DNA from: Capitella teleta
Taxonomy: Eukaryota > Annelida > Polychaeta > Capitellidae
Assembly (NCBI GenBank): GCA_000328365.1
Contig: KB311097.1
Span: 15,116 to 79,115 of the forward strand
Reading direction: 5' to 3'
DNA length: 64,000 bases
Shown here piece by piece: positions 23,877 through 35,742 of this stretch. The notes under the pieces were generated by a model, which saw nothing but the letters and a program-made list of their open reading frames with translations, had not been told where the DNA came from and searched no databases. The translations under genes and the position numbers were made by a program. Every line of letters starts with the position of its first letter. Within the stretch, counting starts at the first letter, position 1.

Positions 23877-26778
23877 CCATTGCCCCCACACAGAGCAAAG
23901 CAGATGTAGATCACAGAGGGGCACTTTCCCCAATACGACACGCGTGCCCAATTACACCATGCACATAATGTGTGCACAATAAAACGTAAGTGATATTAAT
24001 TTCACCGATAGCCGTAGTCTCCTTGAGGGGCAGTCAGTATGCGCACTAGCCCGTCTTGGGCCTCCATAATAGTGTTTATGTGGTCATAAACATGATAAGT
24101 CGGCACTTTGGCCATTGTTGAGACCACATCAACCCCAAAGCGCACACGATCAACTCAAAACTCGTATCTTTCGATACCAAGAATAATTTAGGCTTGGCGG
24201 CTCAAGATGCTTCGTTGGGGGTCTCAGTCGTACTTTGCCCGTTTTCAGATTTCCATCTTCAGAAAGGCTTTTGTCTTTGCGCTCTAAGCTAACACCTCAG
24301 CAGAGATCAAAGCATTCACGCTGTGTGGCACACCGTCACCCTTTGTCGCTTTCACTATGATTTAGTTGGAAATCAATTCGGTATCGAGATGCGTCCATCT
24401 TAAGATAGCTTTGCAAGACATTTCTGGCCATTTTTAGCTTAAGCAGAAATTGGACTGTGAATCAGAAGATATCCTGGATAATATTGCATACCATTGTACC
24501 AAATCCTTATTACTGCTTATTTAGGAATGACCTTTGATTATTTCACTGCCATGGATTTCCTCAATAGATTCCCATTCACAAAAAAGGAGTTATATTCATG
24601 CTTAGCATCCCCTCACTTTCCATAACATCATGGGTGATTGATGGCATCACATCGACAAACGAGGATTAAATATTAGTGGGATTATCTTACTTTGGAAGAA
24701 GTGCTTCTTGTGAGGTGCTGCTGACTTTTCCTGCTAACTGTATACCCTTAGTGGGTCTCCTCTAACTGTAAACAGCGCTGTTTCAGTCAGACCAAACTCG
24801 TGGCCTGAGGGACGTTATGATCACGACTGCAATGGCATTCAATACTGGGTCACGTGTCTGTTACAAAAAGGGGAGCCGCGGTTTCTAATCATGCAACAGC
24901 TTTTAAATCACATTAGTATCAACGCTTCCTTCGCTTGATACCAGGCACCGATCTTGTGAGATTTTCATCAAAAGTAGGGAATTGACGATTATTAAAAAAG
25001 GCATTGGTCACTGCTTCTGTCGTAGAACGGGGGGTGAAATATATCTACACTGATAGGTGCATTAGAAACCTTATGAACATTGACTTCACTGCTAGCCTTG
25101 ACGTCTTTCAGATGGGAACACTTAGAAGTGCGACGGGGTGAATGTCCTCAGTTCAGAAACCATACATTTCTGTGTTAATGGTAGTCCACTGTTTTGGCAA
25201 TATTGGATTTGTTAAATAATGCAGTGCTAGTTTGATGTCTCTTCAGCGTAACCCTGATAATTGATTCATTTTAGCCACTGCAATGTTGACGACCTTGTTG
25301 ACAATGTAATACTGACAGACTTAATTTCTCAATGAGATAATATTATGATGAATAATCACTGTATTGGGATGTATCCAGCATCATTTGGTCTTTAAGAGGG
25401 TAGAGCACAGGGAGGATACGAACAAGAGGGAGAGGGAAAAGGAGAACCAAAGAAAGAGGGAAGAACGCAATGGCATCAGGAGGAATTGCACCACAGGGAG
25501 CAGTTGTGTTGCATTGCAATTTACTCTGCGAAGGAAAACTATTTGTTTCAATCGCCGGCTTCTTCCAGCATCGACTTCAGACATGCAAACAGCCTTAAGT
25601 GATCAACTGTGTTCTGCCACCAAGGTTAAGGTCGAATAAGGCTCTTGATACACACACCAGTGATTGAGTGGTGCAAACTACGCTATTCAAATTCCAGCAT
25701 AATACTGCACAGCACTAACAAGCTGCGATATGTTCAACATTCGGGCTGGGTTGGTGGTGTATTGAATGTCATAATACAGTAATTGCGAGGGTACCAAATG
25801 AGCCTAGATATCGACAGCATAGCTTGACACTGCTCAGACTCCACTCGGCCAATTGTAAAGTTCATTGTATTGCTATGAATGGACAATCAAGCTGAATGAG
25901 TGTCTGCTTCGAATGATACTGATCCCATTGTGGCCTACACGGAAGCAGATCGAACGTGCCATTATTCGTCAAATACCTGTGTTTGATCGATGATGCCGGT
26001 GTTGTAATCAGTCCCCATTTGTCAGACTGTATTTCGCTATATTATATGCTTGCACTAAGCTCTAGTTTACATAGCAACAAAGATGCGTTGATAAGTAATC
26101 GCTACCCACAACCGGTGTGATATCCGGAAGTCACGCATCAAACGGAGCTCTTCAGGGAGGGGGGATGGAATCGACCAATCTGTACTGAAGGAAAGGAGCC
26201 TAAACTCAAAGTGTCTCTCGAGGCATAGACGACTTTGCTCAGGTGTGCTGACTATCATGTCAATTGTTCATTAGAATTATACTAAATATAATGCCTTTAT
26301 TTGGTCTATCAACATTTGACAGAACACACGAGCCAACGTCATCTTCCGTATCATTGATATGGAGATCAGCTTATATACACACAGATTCGACATCCCTCGT
26401 GAAAAGTGTTTTTTACGTATTGTCCGTTGCCATCCGTTCATGCAGATATAGGTTTTGGCGAACGAAAAACGCTCTAATTTTGCAGAAATTAATAATGTTT
26501 TAACAAATTTGGGCTCGTTTTATCTTCTCTGTATTGTTACTCAAATTATATGAATTAGATGTCGGCTAGACGTGTATATTTAATATTTTCTTACGAAACT
26601 GCGAGTCACTCAGTTAGGCGACATGCACGCTATTATTTCAGAATGGGGAGATACCGGGATAGGCCCATGTCAAATCTGCATGTATATGACTATATGCAAG
26701 CTAATCACAATATGTATGTTCCGCATCACTTTGTCTCGGATGCAAGTCACAATAGTCGGCCGTTATAAAATTCCATCC
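23877..26778. other. Non-coding stretch, nothing recognised
   Basis: A 91-residue frame at 25364-25639 has a charged Lys/Arg/Glu-rich segment but no domain that I recognise and no supporting exon structure. Otherwise nothing was identified. Confidence 0.45.
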
Positions 26779-26895
26779 TTATGCTGAGGCAATTTAGAGC
26801 GAAAGAAATTGCTTGCTCGAGATCTGACTTAAGTCCCTCGGATTCCTCAGCATCAACATCAAAAGCAGACGCTGTGACTGTGTTCTCAATTAATA
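26779..26895 (-). repeat. Repeat E5, copy 1, with conserved minus-strand frame
   Basis: This matches 55516-55625. On the minus strand it reads SAFDVDAEESEGLKSDLEQA then IS and CL, against SAFDVDATRSRSLKSDIQQA, IS and CL in the other copy. The similarity is better as protein than as DNA, so both are probably relics of a coding sequence, either a transposon gene or a duplicated host exon. I do not recognise the protein. Confidence 0.55.
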
Positions 26896-28507
26896 ACTCG
26901 CAGGTTGCATGCCTCACCTTCAGCTATTGCGGTGCTGCGATGCTGCAAGACCAAAACCCCCCACAATAATATGACCAAGATGCGCCGCCGGCCTTGGGAG
27001 ATATCACAGCAGAAGACTTCCAAATCTGCGCAAAACTCTACAATTTATTGAAGCGACCAAAGCACGTTGAGCATGCGAAGGTGTTGGGTGAATCATGGCT
27101 CAATTTCCTCACCAAATCGACGCACAAAGCCCCGTGCATTTGAGCGGATGAATGACACGGTGATCTGTCTTGCAATAGACGAGATTCGCGGCTGAGGGCG
27201 AACAAAGATGGCTTATTTCCTTCTCGACCTTCAGCATTGTAAGGGCATTTGACCCTGGATAAAAACCTGATATATTGGCCAATTGGATCACAGCTATATA
27301 TACCAAGTGACATTGGGGACAACGTGACTTACGAAAGTTAACTAGTTATTGTCTACCTTGTTTTTAATAAGTAGCACAGTCATTTAATAAATAGCACAGT
27401 CATGACTTACAACCTAACGCCCGTGAATGTGACATTTTGTAGAAAATTACTTCCAGAAATCAATTCAGGTCACTGACACAATTTCATCTAATAATCATGA
27501 CCCGGAAAAGAAACCTAAGTTGACCTTCATCTAATACTGTTTCCTCGTCTATGCTGTGCACTGCGTTCGATCATTTCTACGAACGAGATCAGGTGTGAGA
27601 TAGCCATTAGGGGCGGCGAGATCAAAAGGGAAATGAATTGAATTATAATCAATCACGTGGTGGATTAGTGACCATTTTTACTGTGCAGAGTTGGGGTCAA
27701 TCACAAACCTGAACGATGAGAATATCTTAGAGTATCAATCTGGTGCAATCATTGTAATGCCACTATTTCTTTGTTTTTGGACAGCATAATGTTCCTGTCT
27801 CCATGGCTGAACTCGAGGATATTATACAAACCGGTTGCATGCAAACCTGCTGCAAGGCATGAAAAATCAGCGCGAGAGGAGTGCGCATTCTGCTTATGAA
27901 GCTACTTAGCGTAGGGCGTGTCACTTCCACCCTAGCCTCTCCTTAGACGGGGTTCAAGGGAGCAGAAAATGCGGAACGGGCAAGGGCGCATGTTTTCTAA
28001 GTTTAATCTAGTTCATTCCAGTGTAGGCCACTTCCGGATGATATTCCAGGTGAAGTAAACAAACACGCCGTGATTCAACATATGCTGTTTATAATCAATT
28101 AGGATAGTTTCATGGTGGGTCTTACTCGAATAAGTTGGTAGAATTTGTGAGAAAATTGTCAATGGGGGACGCTGAGAAATTGCTTTTACATTTGTAACTG
28201 TTGTAAATTATTTCACCGAACCTGTCAACAAATCTCTAAAGAACAGATAAATAGCCAAGGAATCGTTATTTTATACAAATGAAACAAGATTCATCGCATA
28301 CCTATAGTTAACTATCCGATATTATTATTATATAGGTGTAAGCTATAAGTAAGATATGCATATAGTAAGATGCATATATAACTTACAGCAGGGTCTCGAT
28401 GTAGACATAACTTCAACCATTGTAAGTCTATTCCGGAATTGTCGTACTTGCATAAAAAATTAGTCTAATATAACGCACCTGAATCAGCACCCGATACGCA
28501 TTTCCTC
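26896..28507. other. Non-coding stretch with a 20-bp tandem dimer
   Basis: No gene is recognised. At 27363-27402 a 20-bp unit (TTTAATAAGTAGCACAGTCA) occurs twice with one difference. Confidence 0.5.
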
Positions 28508-28732
28508 ATCCTATACAGTATGTGACGGGAGAGCGATATGTCAGGTTAATCTTATTACATTACACGTACACGAAAGGAAAGCGTTCACTTCGTTTTCCCT
28601 TCGTGTACGCGTACTGTCAAGTTTAACGGGAAGGGTAACAGTATACTATCAAATACCATATACCCGAAGTGATCCCGTGTGACTATATACTTAACCTGAC
28701 AAATCGCTCTTCCGTTACATATTTTATAGGAT
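28508..28732. mobile_element. Palindromic MITE-like element
   Basis: The outer about 42 bp at 28508-28549 (ATCCTATACAGTATGTGACG and onward, ending TCAGGTTAA) are the reverse complement of 28691-28732 with about six mismatches. A second inner inverted pair (GTACACGAAAGG with CCCTTCGTGTAC) lies between them. The element is 225 bp, has long terminal inverted repeats and no coding capacity, which is the profile of a MITE or fold-back element. A target duplication cannot be assigned by eye. Confidence 0.75.
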
Positions 28733-29640
28733 TTGGAGATGACTATCGGGTGGAATCAGAGTGATCAAAAACATTCGTTTGATTCTGAATAATTCTGAAC
28801 GACTGCAATTGCAACCCAGTTATGGTAGTTATGTGACCAGAGAACACGAAAAAGCTCAGAACTGATTTGCACCCTTTGCAGCACCAAAAACAAGGTGTCT
28901 GGTTGTGTCTCCCTATTCAGCGTGTCGTGCTGTCATTCCATAGGACAGTGACGTCGAACCAGCGGCACGTGTTTCGTATTATTACAATACAAGCGTGCGT
29001 CCTATCAAGATGCAATGCTCCATATTTACACACCATCAATTGAATGATATTTTTGTGTGTGTGTCCATTTCGTATTAGTGCCTATATTCGCCATTGACAG
29101 ACGTAGCAATATTTAGAATTGGTCAACTTTTTGTTTGGTGCGTCTGTCCGAGAGTAGGGAATGGTGTAACTTATATCCCGCAGTTTTAAAAGAGACTTGC
29201 AAAAAAAAAAAAAAAAAACGCCTTTAAAAAACTTTTAAAAAGCCAACCTTTTAACCATGTTTTACTAAGTATGCTTTTAACTATGTTTTATTTGTTTTAT
29301 ATGTAGTGCTTTTAAGCGATTAGAAACATGTATTTTAACGGTATAAAATTAAATAAATTACTGTTATTATTAATAATATTTATATCATTGTTCAAGGATT
29401 GCCTTGAATGCGGTTTGGTCCACATTGCAGCCCAACCCTTTTGCGATGAATAGCTACAGGTTTTTTTTACAGTTTTTGTATTCTCCCAAAAACCTCAAAA
29501 GGAGTGAAAATCGTATCACAATGTGCTTGGACACCTTTGCGCATGCTTAAGTAAAAGCAGTCAGCATAATTATAGACGATTCCCCCAGCGCATGGACTGC
29601 TCTATTGGGATGCACGATTATGTTCTATGTGTCATTGAAT
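28733..29640. other. Non-coding stretch, nothing recognised
   Basis: Contains a short poly(A) run near 29202-29218 and T/A-rich sequence. No gene was seen. Confidence 0.5.
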
Positions 29641-29815
29641 CACAGAAATGTCCGACAGTGTCGGTAGCATTTGATACAGTTGATCACAAATAAAGTTTAT
29701 TTAACTCACCAATTTGCGGCTGTTGATGCAACGCATGATGTGAAATCCATTGCTCATCGCTAATCTGTGCGTAACATTTCCTCTGGTGTCAATCAAGGAA
29801 GGAGGTCATTTGGAA
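29641..29815 (+). pseudogene. LINE reverse-transcriptase scrap
   Basis: The stretch contains AFDTVDHK, a highly characteristic motif of non-LTR retrotransposon reverse transcriptases. About 110 bp later, in another frame, SVRNISSGVNQGRRSFG resembles the 'x-S-x-G-V-P-Q-G-S' block. The spacing is shorter than in an intact enzyme and stops interrupt it, so it is an old deleted fragment. It could belong to the same broad group as the LINE at 31159, but it is on the opposite strand. Confidence 0.4.
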
Positions 29816-29952
29816 ATATCGACGATAAAAAGTGAAGGGCTCCATCTACCCAGTACAGTCATAGCCGGCAACGCTCCGACCTATTGATCTGCATAATTTG
29901 AAGATCGTAGAATGACTCACTTTATATTTCGTCTATATGGTAATGATAACCT

Positions 29953-30013
29953 ACAGGCGCCCGTATCACCCGAACGGGTTGGGTGGAGCCGTAAAACCTC
30001 AATCACTCATCAC
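29953..30013 (+). mobile_element. SINE family A, 3' tail fragment
   Basis: About 55 bp (GCGCCCGTATCACCCGAACG, then GGTTGGGTGGAGCCGTAAAA and a CACTCATCAC end) match the tail of the SINE at 59371-59713 read on its own strand. The tRNA-like head and body are missing. Confidence 0.65.
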
Positions 30014-31158
30014 TACAGGCAATCATGATTGCAGTTTTTATGCAGAGGTAATTACATGTCCTCAGATAATAGATACGAAAACGAAAAAAAATACATGTAA
30101 TCTAATTTCTAAGTTACCTTTGGAAATTAAATACCATTTGGTTCACCTTGACTTTGAGCTCTGGGACTTAATTATGGCGAATAAAAAGGAGTCGAAAGTT
30201 GCGTGTTCATCCTGCAGACCTTTTCAGGAAGCCCTTTGACCAAATGTGGACGTGTCTCAAAATAGAATGCTTTCAGCAGCGAGTTTCACATCGAATGCGA
30301 CAGTGTTCAATATAGGGTATCATGTCAGAATATTATATTAACAACTTTAACAATATCATATCAACAAACCTACTGGAATGCAACGCATGGTAGGCCTAAG
30401 TCGCGCATTAACAAGGATTAGCAGTACATGTGATTTATATTACACCTTAAATATATATTATCTTGGCAACAAAAGTTGGTTTCTTGGGGATCTGATATTG
30501 AGATTCTATAATTATTAATTGAGATGACTTCTTTTATTGCATTGGAAATTACAAATACTTAAGGGCTATATACATTGAGATGATGGTTTCATGTTAATTT
30601 GGTGAAAGTTTGGACATTGAAGCATGAAAATGAAGGTTTTTATAATATGCTAAACATAGACATGTATTGAATAATTACAAGTAATCTCACTAAGCATTGT
30701 CACAGTTCAACGTGGCTCGGAATAATACAGATTAGGAGCACATGTTCACGTATAACCTGCTTTCTTTGACTTGATACCATTCATAGTTGTGGCAGAGACC
30801 CTCGCCTTTCCTTCCTGGTCCTTGATGCCAATTAAATGGAGACACAGATCTCACTCGTCTTTTCACTCGGCGGAAGTGCCATGAAATGAGCTGCTTTGGC
30901 TTTCAGCATAAAAGGTCGAAGACTTTTGATATGTTTTACCTGAATCTGAAGTAACTAGTGCCAGTCTTTTATCAGAAGGCATTCATATTGTCATGACATA
31001 CCCAGTCAGTGGGGCACAATACCGTTTTAAACAGGCCTAGTTGTGCCCATAATAGTGAGGATATATAAAACATATATATAGCAAATGCGAGGAGATAATA
31101 ATTATATTAATTAATAACTACTACACCTTTACTATAGTTTATCATCAGGTATATGATA
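30014..31158. other. Non-coding stretch, nothing recognised
   Basis: AT-rich, with only short frames. No repeat partner was noticed. Confidence 0.5.
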
Positions 31159-32260
31159 ATTCATTTCATTTCATTTAATTTATTTCTTTTATAAAAGCGC
31201 ATTTTGTGCCATAAAGATATTCAAAAGCATTGAACAAAGGGGATTAAAAATCAACAGGAGAGAGCCCATTTAAAACAAAACGTCTTAAGATTGGTTTTAA
31301 AACGTTTGAAATCAGTTTCAAAGAGCAGAGATGGCGGCAGGGCGTTCCATAGCGCCGGTGCGCCAACAGCAAACCTACGACCACCGAAGGTCTTTAGGTT
31401 GTATCGAGGGATAGCGAGCAGTTGTTGTTCACTCGATCGGAGTGTGCACGATGGATGGTAGAGCGACACGAGGTCCACGATGTAATCCGGGGCGGCTCCA
31501 TTTAGTGCTTTGAAGGTAATCAGGTTCAGCTTGTACATGATTCCGAACCTGACTGGGAGCCAATGCAAAGCAAAACAGGATGGGGTGATGTGAGAGCGGC
31601 GGTCTGCACGTTTCACAAATCTACAAATCTGGCGGCACAATTTTCTATACGCATTTTTTCGATACCGTTTGCAGGTAGTCCATACAGGACGCAGTTACAG
31701 TAGTCGAGGAGTGACATAACTTGGGATTGCACCAGGGTGCGCGGCGTCTTCAGTCAGGTTTTGATAAGAGAAATCTGATAGAAGGAACGCTTGCACACTG
31801 TTGTGATGTGTTAATTCATATTCTGTTCGTCGCCGAACATTACTACCAGATTACGACCGCTTGGAAGAACTTTGGTAAGCGTATCCAGGATGGAGATGGA
31901 GTTGATGCGTCGACTAGATAAGGAAGTGGTGGAAAGCACGAGCAGCTCAGTTTTGTCACCATTCAGCTTTAGGTAATTATGGCACATCCATTGTTGTACA
32001 TCTGATACACACTGCTGTATGCTTGCCGTCAATTCGTCATGGCGTGGGTTCATAGGCATATATATCTGCGTGTCATCGGCGTAAAGATGAAACTGGAGTC
32101 CATTTGATTCAATGATGTCTGCCAATGGCTGAGTATAAATATAGAACAACAGCGGTCCGAGAACAGGCCCCTGCGGGACACCATGCTGAAGAGGTGCTGG
32201 TTCCGACGACTCCTGCCGATAATCCAGAGATCTGCAACGGGGTTTCAAGTAGATAACTGT
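31159..32260 (-). mobile_element. 5'-truncated CR1/L2-group LINE, 3' half of RT ORF
   Basis: Read on the minus strand, the element starts inside the reverse transcriptase: GVPQGPVLGPLLF at about 32180, then the catalytic block YADDTQIY near 32070. It continues with LLDYCNCVLYGLP near 31700. It then runs through a C-terminal region with LHWLPVRFGIMYKLNLITFK and APALWNALPPS near 31360-31560. This block order is standard for CR1/L2/Rex1-type non-LTR elements. The 3' end at 31159-31180 is a short (TGAAA)n-like tail, as in L2-type LINEs. The endonuclease and the first half of the RT are missing, and the frame is interrupted between the RT core and the C-terminal part. It is a dead 5'-truncated insertion. 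Confidence 0.85.
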
Positions 32261-35200
32261 TAGTAGCATGTCATGAACAATGCTGCACTCTGATTGATTG
32301 ACCACCTCAGATGGTGACATAATGGTTAGTAATCACATCTCCTGCCATCAACATAGAGAGATCAATCAGTATGTCTTGAATTGACATACGCCTTAGTATC
32401 CCTGCTATTCTAATGATGACAGCAATCAGCATTCAGCTAGCAAGAGTCATTATGATTGTCGCATTGCATTTCGCATTCCGCTCACAGTGAGTGCAAAAAG
32501 CATATTTACATGTGGCAGTTGTCAAATACAAAGCAGAGCATTAGCACTTACGACACCTGCATCGTGAATGCAAGAACAACGAGTTCGTGACACGATACGT
32601 GATTGGAAAGCAGCGCTCCTAACTCCTGCTCAGCAATATTGAGTTCATTGCAGAAAGTTAAAGAGGCAAGCAATGGGGAGAAGGGTGGGGAATATGCATT
32701 TCATGTATGTGTATAAAGTTATAATATGCCTCCACATAAAAGAACACTGTGACTTCACATCTTTTCATTCCGTTAACATTAAAAACACTTATTCCTCCCT
32801 GATTCCTCAATTTACGTTTTTCTATAACAATTGATTAAATCATTTTATGTCATTGCTCCAATCGCTTATTTCAAGTGCACTAGAAATCAATGCAAATCAT
32901 TCGTCAAAGCCTAGTACCTTACTACCCTACATTATTCAAGGTAGGAATGTATTAATTTGCGATCTATTTTTGGGTGGATTATGATCGTTTTCCATGGCCA
33001 TCAGGAATTTTCTCGGTTTTCCTAATCCACTCAGTAAAAATATGAAGCCATTTATAAAGGTATTTTTGTGAAACATCGACCAGGAAAATGAAAAAAATAA
33101 AGTAGGCCAAGGCCTCCAACTGTTCATCTCTTGTTCTTTCCTTGTTCATCTCTTGTTTGACGCCCTTCTGTGGAGCTGAATTGTGTTATTATGACTGAAG
33201 CACCGTTCACGCATGACTTTGATCAAAAGGCGGCATTAGCCTTTTTTTGTATACAGGTGAATGTGCCAAGGGCATGATGTGAAGCAGACATGAGTACCTG
33301 TGAATGGAAGCCGTGAACAGAGACATTTCCGCAATAAATACTTCGTTGCAGATATACGTTGTATTGGCAAGGTCTTATCGGAAACTCTTCTTGAGATAAA
33401 GGAGACTGGGGTGCATAATACTATACGTACCAAATTCATTTGTATGTGAAATACTTTTTTTATACTTTTTATTGTTAACTATAATACTTGTTATGTGTAG
33501 AGTTGATACAACATTTGAACTGCACAGGTCGCAGAATAAATGACGACAAAAGATGAGATGGATAAATCAAGGGGATAATAGGTATCGCCAGAAACCCTTG
33601 AACGCTAGTACGGATATCATAATGCTATGTCTGGTTAAATCTACTATATGAAGCAGAAACTTGAGAAATATCAGAGAGAAAAGCTAACTTGAGTGCATTT
33701 GATATGTAAACATTCTGAATGATGTCGGTGATTGCACTAACAATAACGAATATCAAAGTGAAAAGAAGTATGCATACAAAATACAAAATACAAAATCGCC
33801 CAATTGACGAGTCTCGCTTACATCGAGATGCTGGGAACAAACATGACCGGTACACAGTGAGAACAGCCATTCTCACTTGCTATATTAAATTATTTGTAAC
33901 TACTGTTATCTATACCATTGAGCTTATAAACTGCGTGAGATGCAATTATGCAATGTATTATGCAATGTACGTGTAATAATTCACCTCATGCAGAACAGGC
34001 GTTGGGCAACCCATTTTACAAAGCGACCTAAGCTGGCGAAACATCTGCGCCATCACCCTTCCTGATTACTATGCATGCAGAGTAAAATGATATACAATTC
34101 ACGTCAAAACTGTCTTCATTTTTCCGCTGAATACCTCTCTTATCAGTGTTTCCATATCAGTGCGTTGTGACAGTGACAGAACACAGTATGCAAAGTGCGC
34201 GACTGAGAGATTCATCGCCCGAGGAATCTTTGCGCCTTGTTCGCTGGCCGTGTGCAGCCTGTGTGTGCGCCAATGATAACCCTGTGGTCCTCCCCGGACG
34301 CTGGTCATCGAGGCTATAGACCAGAAATGGCCACGTGTAAGATAACTTCACAATGAATTACGACCAGTGATCGATACATGGCGGAATTATAGGATGTCAG
34401 CAAAAGTGGTGCTGCAACCTTCTTGCAATCCCTAAATCTGTGCGTCCAAGTAGATAATTCAGTTAATTGCGGTATGCAATCTACACCATCCGTGTGGAAA
34501 TAAATTTAGTCTCGTCCTTATGTGCTGTTAGGTAGTTTATTGTGCAAGCTTACCTGGTCCATAAGTCATTAATCAACTAAGGAAAGCTCCAAGGAATGTA
34601 ACATTATTAGAATAATATTATGCAATATCACAGATCAATACAATGCTGGTGATCCACAGGGAATTACATATTTCAGGATTACCCGTAGCACGTTCCTGAC
34701 TTGTGCTACAGGTCAGTATTTGTGGACTGTTTTCTGTTCATTAACATTGGCCCAATTAGCGTGTATTGATGCAACAATGGACTTGACGTTATCGTCCGAC
34801 AGCACAGAACTAAGCTTATTTTCTCAGAACTACATGATTATCCGATGCTAATTATCTCCAGTGATCACCGGTGCACTCTTTACCCGTCACGCGATATGCT
34901 TCGAAATCTCTTTGCACATTAACACATCACACACACTCAATGTTTTCTACTTGTGTTTGCAGGGACTCGAGTGTGAACACTGGGATCGAGGACATTAGCA
35001 GTTGGTCATTAGTGGGATATTCATAACCAAAAACATTTCTAGTTAGGTTCAAAGCATAATATATCATTGATGCAAGTTCCTTTGATGTCAAGCAACCTCC
35101 GGTCAATCAATCAACACTAATGCACTATAATAATGGTGGTTATCTGTGGAAATTATTAAAATTCAGAGGTACACTATATATATTTATATGGCGATGGTGA

Positions 35201-35469
35201 TTTCAATGCTATAGGTTGATAACGACTATAGACTATTGAAACTCTATACCCCCTCCTCCCCCTGGATAAAAGACCAGCTCCCCATTTAGGTCTTCTTGTG
35301 CATGCAACAAGGCTAATATCAGTAATGCATTGTGCTTGATATGCGCTAGATTGAAAACCAAACAGCGGTGAATGTCCCATTGAAAGGAGGCAACGAGGAA
35401 GCCGAAGCTTCCGTCTAGCGCTGCCACCCCCACCGCCACCGCTGTTGAGCCACCGTGCCACATGCCCCG
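32261..35469. other. Non-coding stretch upstream of the IgSF gene
   Basis: No gene is recognised. A minus-strand frame at 33625-33876 has a hydrophobic run (FCILYFVCILLFTLIFVIVS) that could pass as a membrane segment. It stands alone without other helices or splice context, and AT-rich DNA gives such frames by chance. Confidence 0.45.
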
Positions 35470-35672
35470 TGCAATTAGACTAGAGGCGTCGCGCAGGGAC
35501 GGGAGCCGCACACTTAGCAGATCGGTCGCCAAGGAGCGAGAAGGCGACATCGCACATCGCACCCGAGAGAAAGAGGCCGTGTTGGCTTAGCTGCAATTAC
35601 CCAGGATTACCGTCGATTCGCAATTGAATACGATGCAGACATTCTTCTGTGGAGTCCTATGACTACTGAACC
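35470..35672 (+). promoter_or_regulatory. CpG-rich 5' region of the IgSF gene with upstream ATGs
   Basis: The 35470-35580 stretch is visibly richer in CpG than its surroundings, as expected at a promoter or 5' untranslated exon. Upstream ATGs lie at 35633 (a 9-codon frame ending at 35662) and at 35659 (a different frame overlapping the main start). If transcribed, these could dampen translation of the main frame. The transcription start is not visible. Confidence 0.4.
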
Positions 35673-35742
35673 ATGGATACAAATCTGTGGATGCGTCAGT
35701 GCGTTGTATCACTTTGGCTTATTATTCTTCAGTTGTCTTCAG
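35673..35742 (+). CDS. IgSF gene exon 1: signal peptide
   Basis: Encodes MDTNLWMRQCVVSLWLIILQ then LSS and the first base of a Val codon. It has a short N-region and a hydrophobic core VVSLWLIILQL. The donor is CAG|GTAAGT. An overlapping frame starting at 35659 also reads hydrophobic but hits a stop soon after joining exon 2, so it is rejected. Confidence 0.75.

Noticed and set aside
33625-33876. Possible single membrane segment of a receptor gene
   Set aside because: Only one hydrophobic run, in AT-rich DNA, without further helices or splice sites.
35659-35742. Alternative IgSF start at the ATG at 35659
   Set aside because: Its frame also looks hydrophobic but reads a stop shortly after the exon 1/2 junction. 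The 35673 frame fits the phase and has a better start context.
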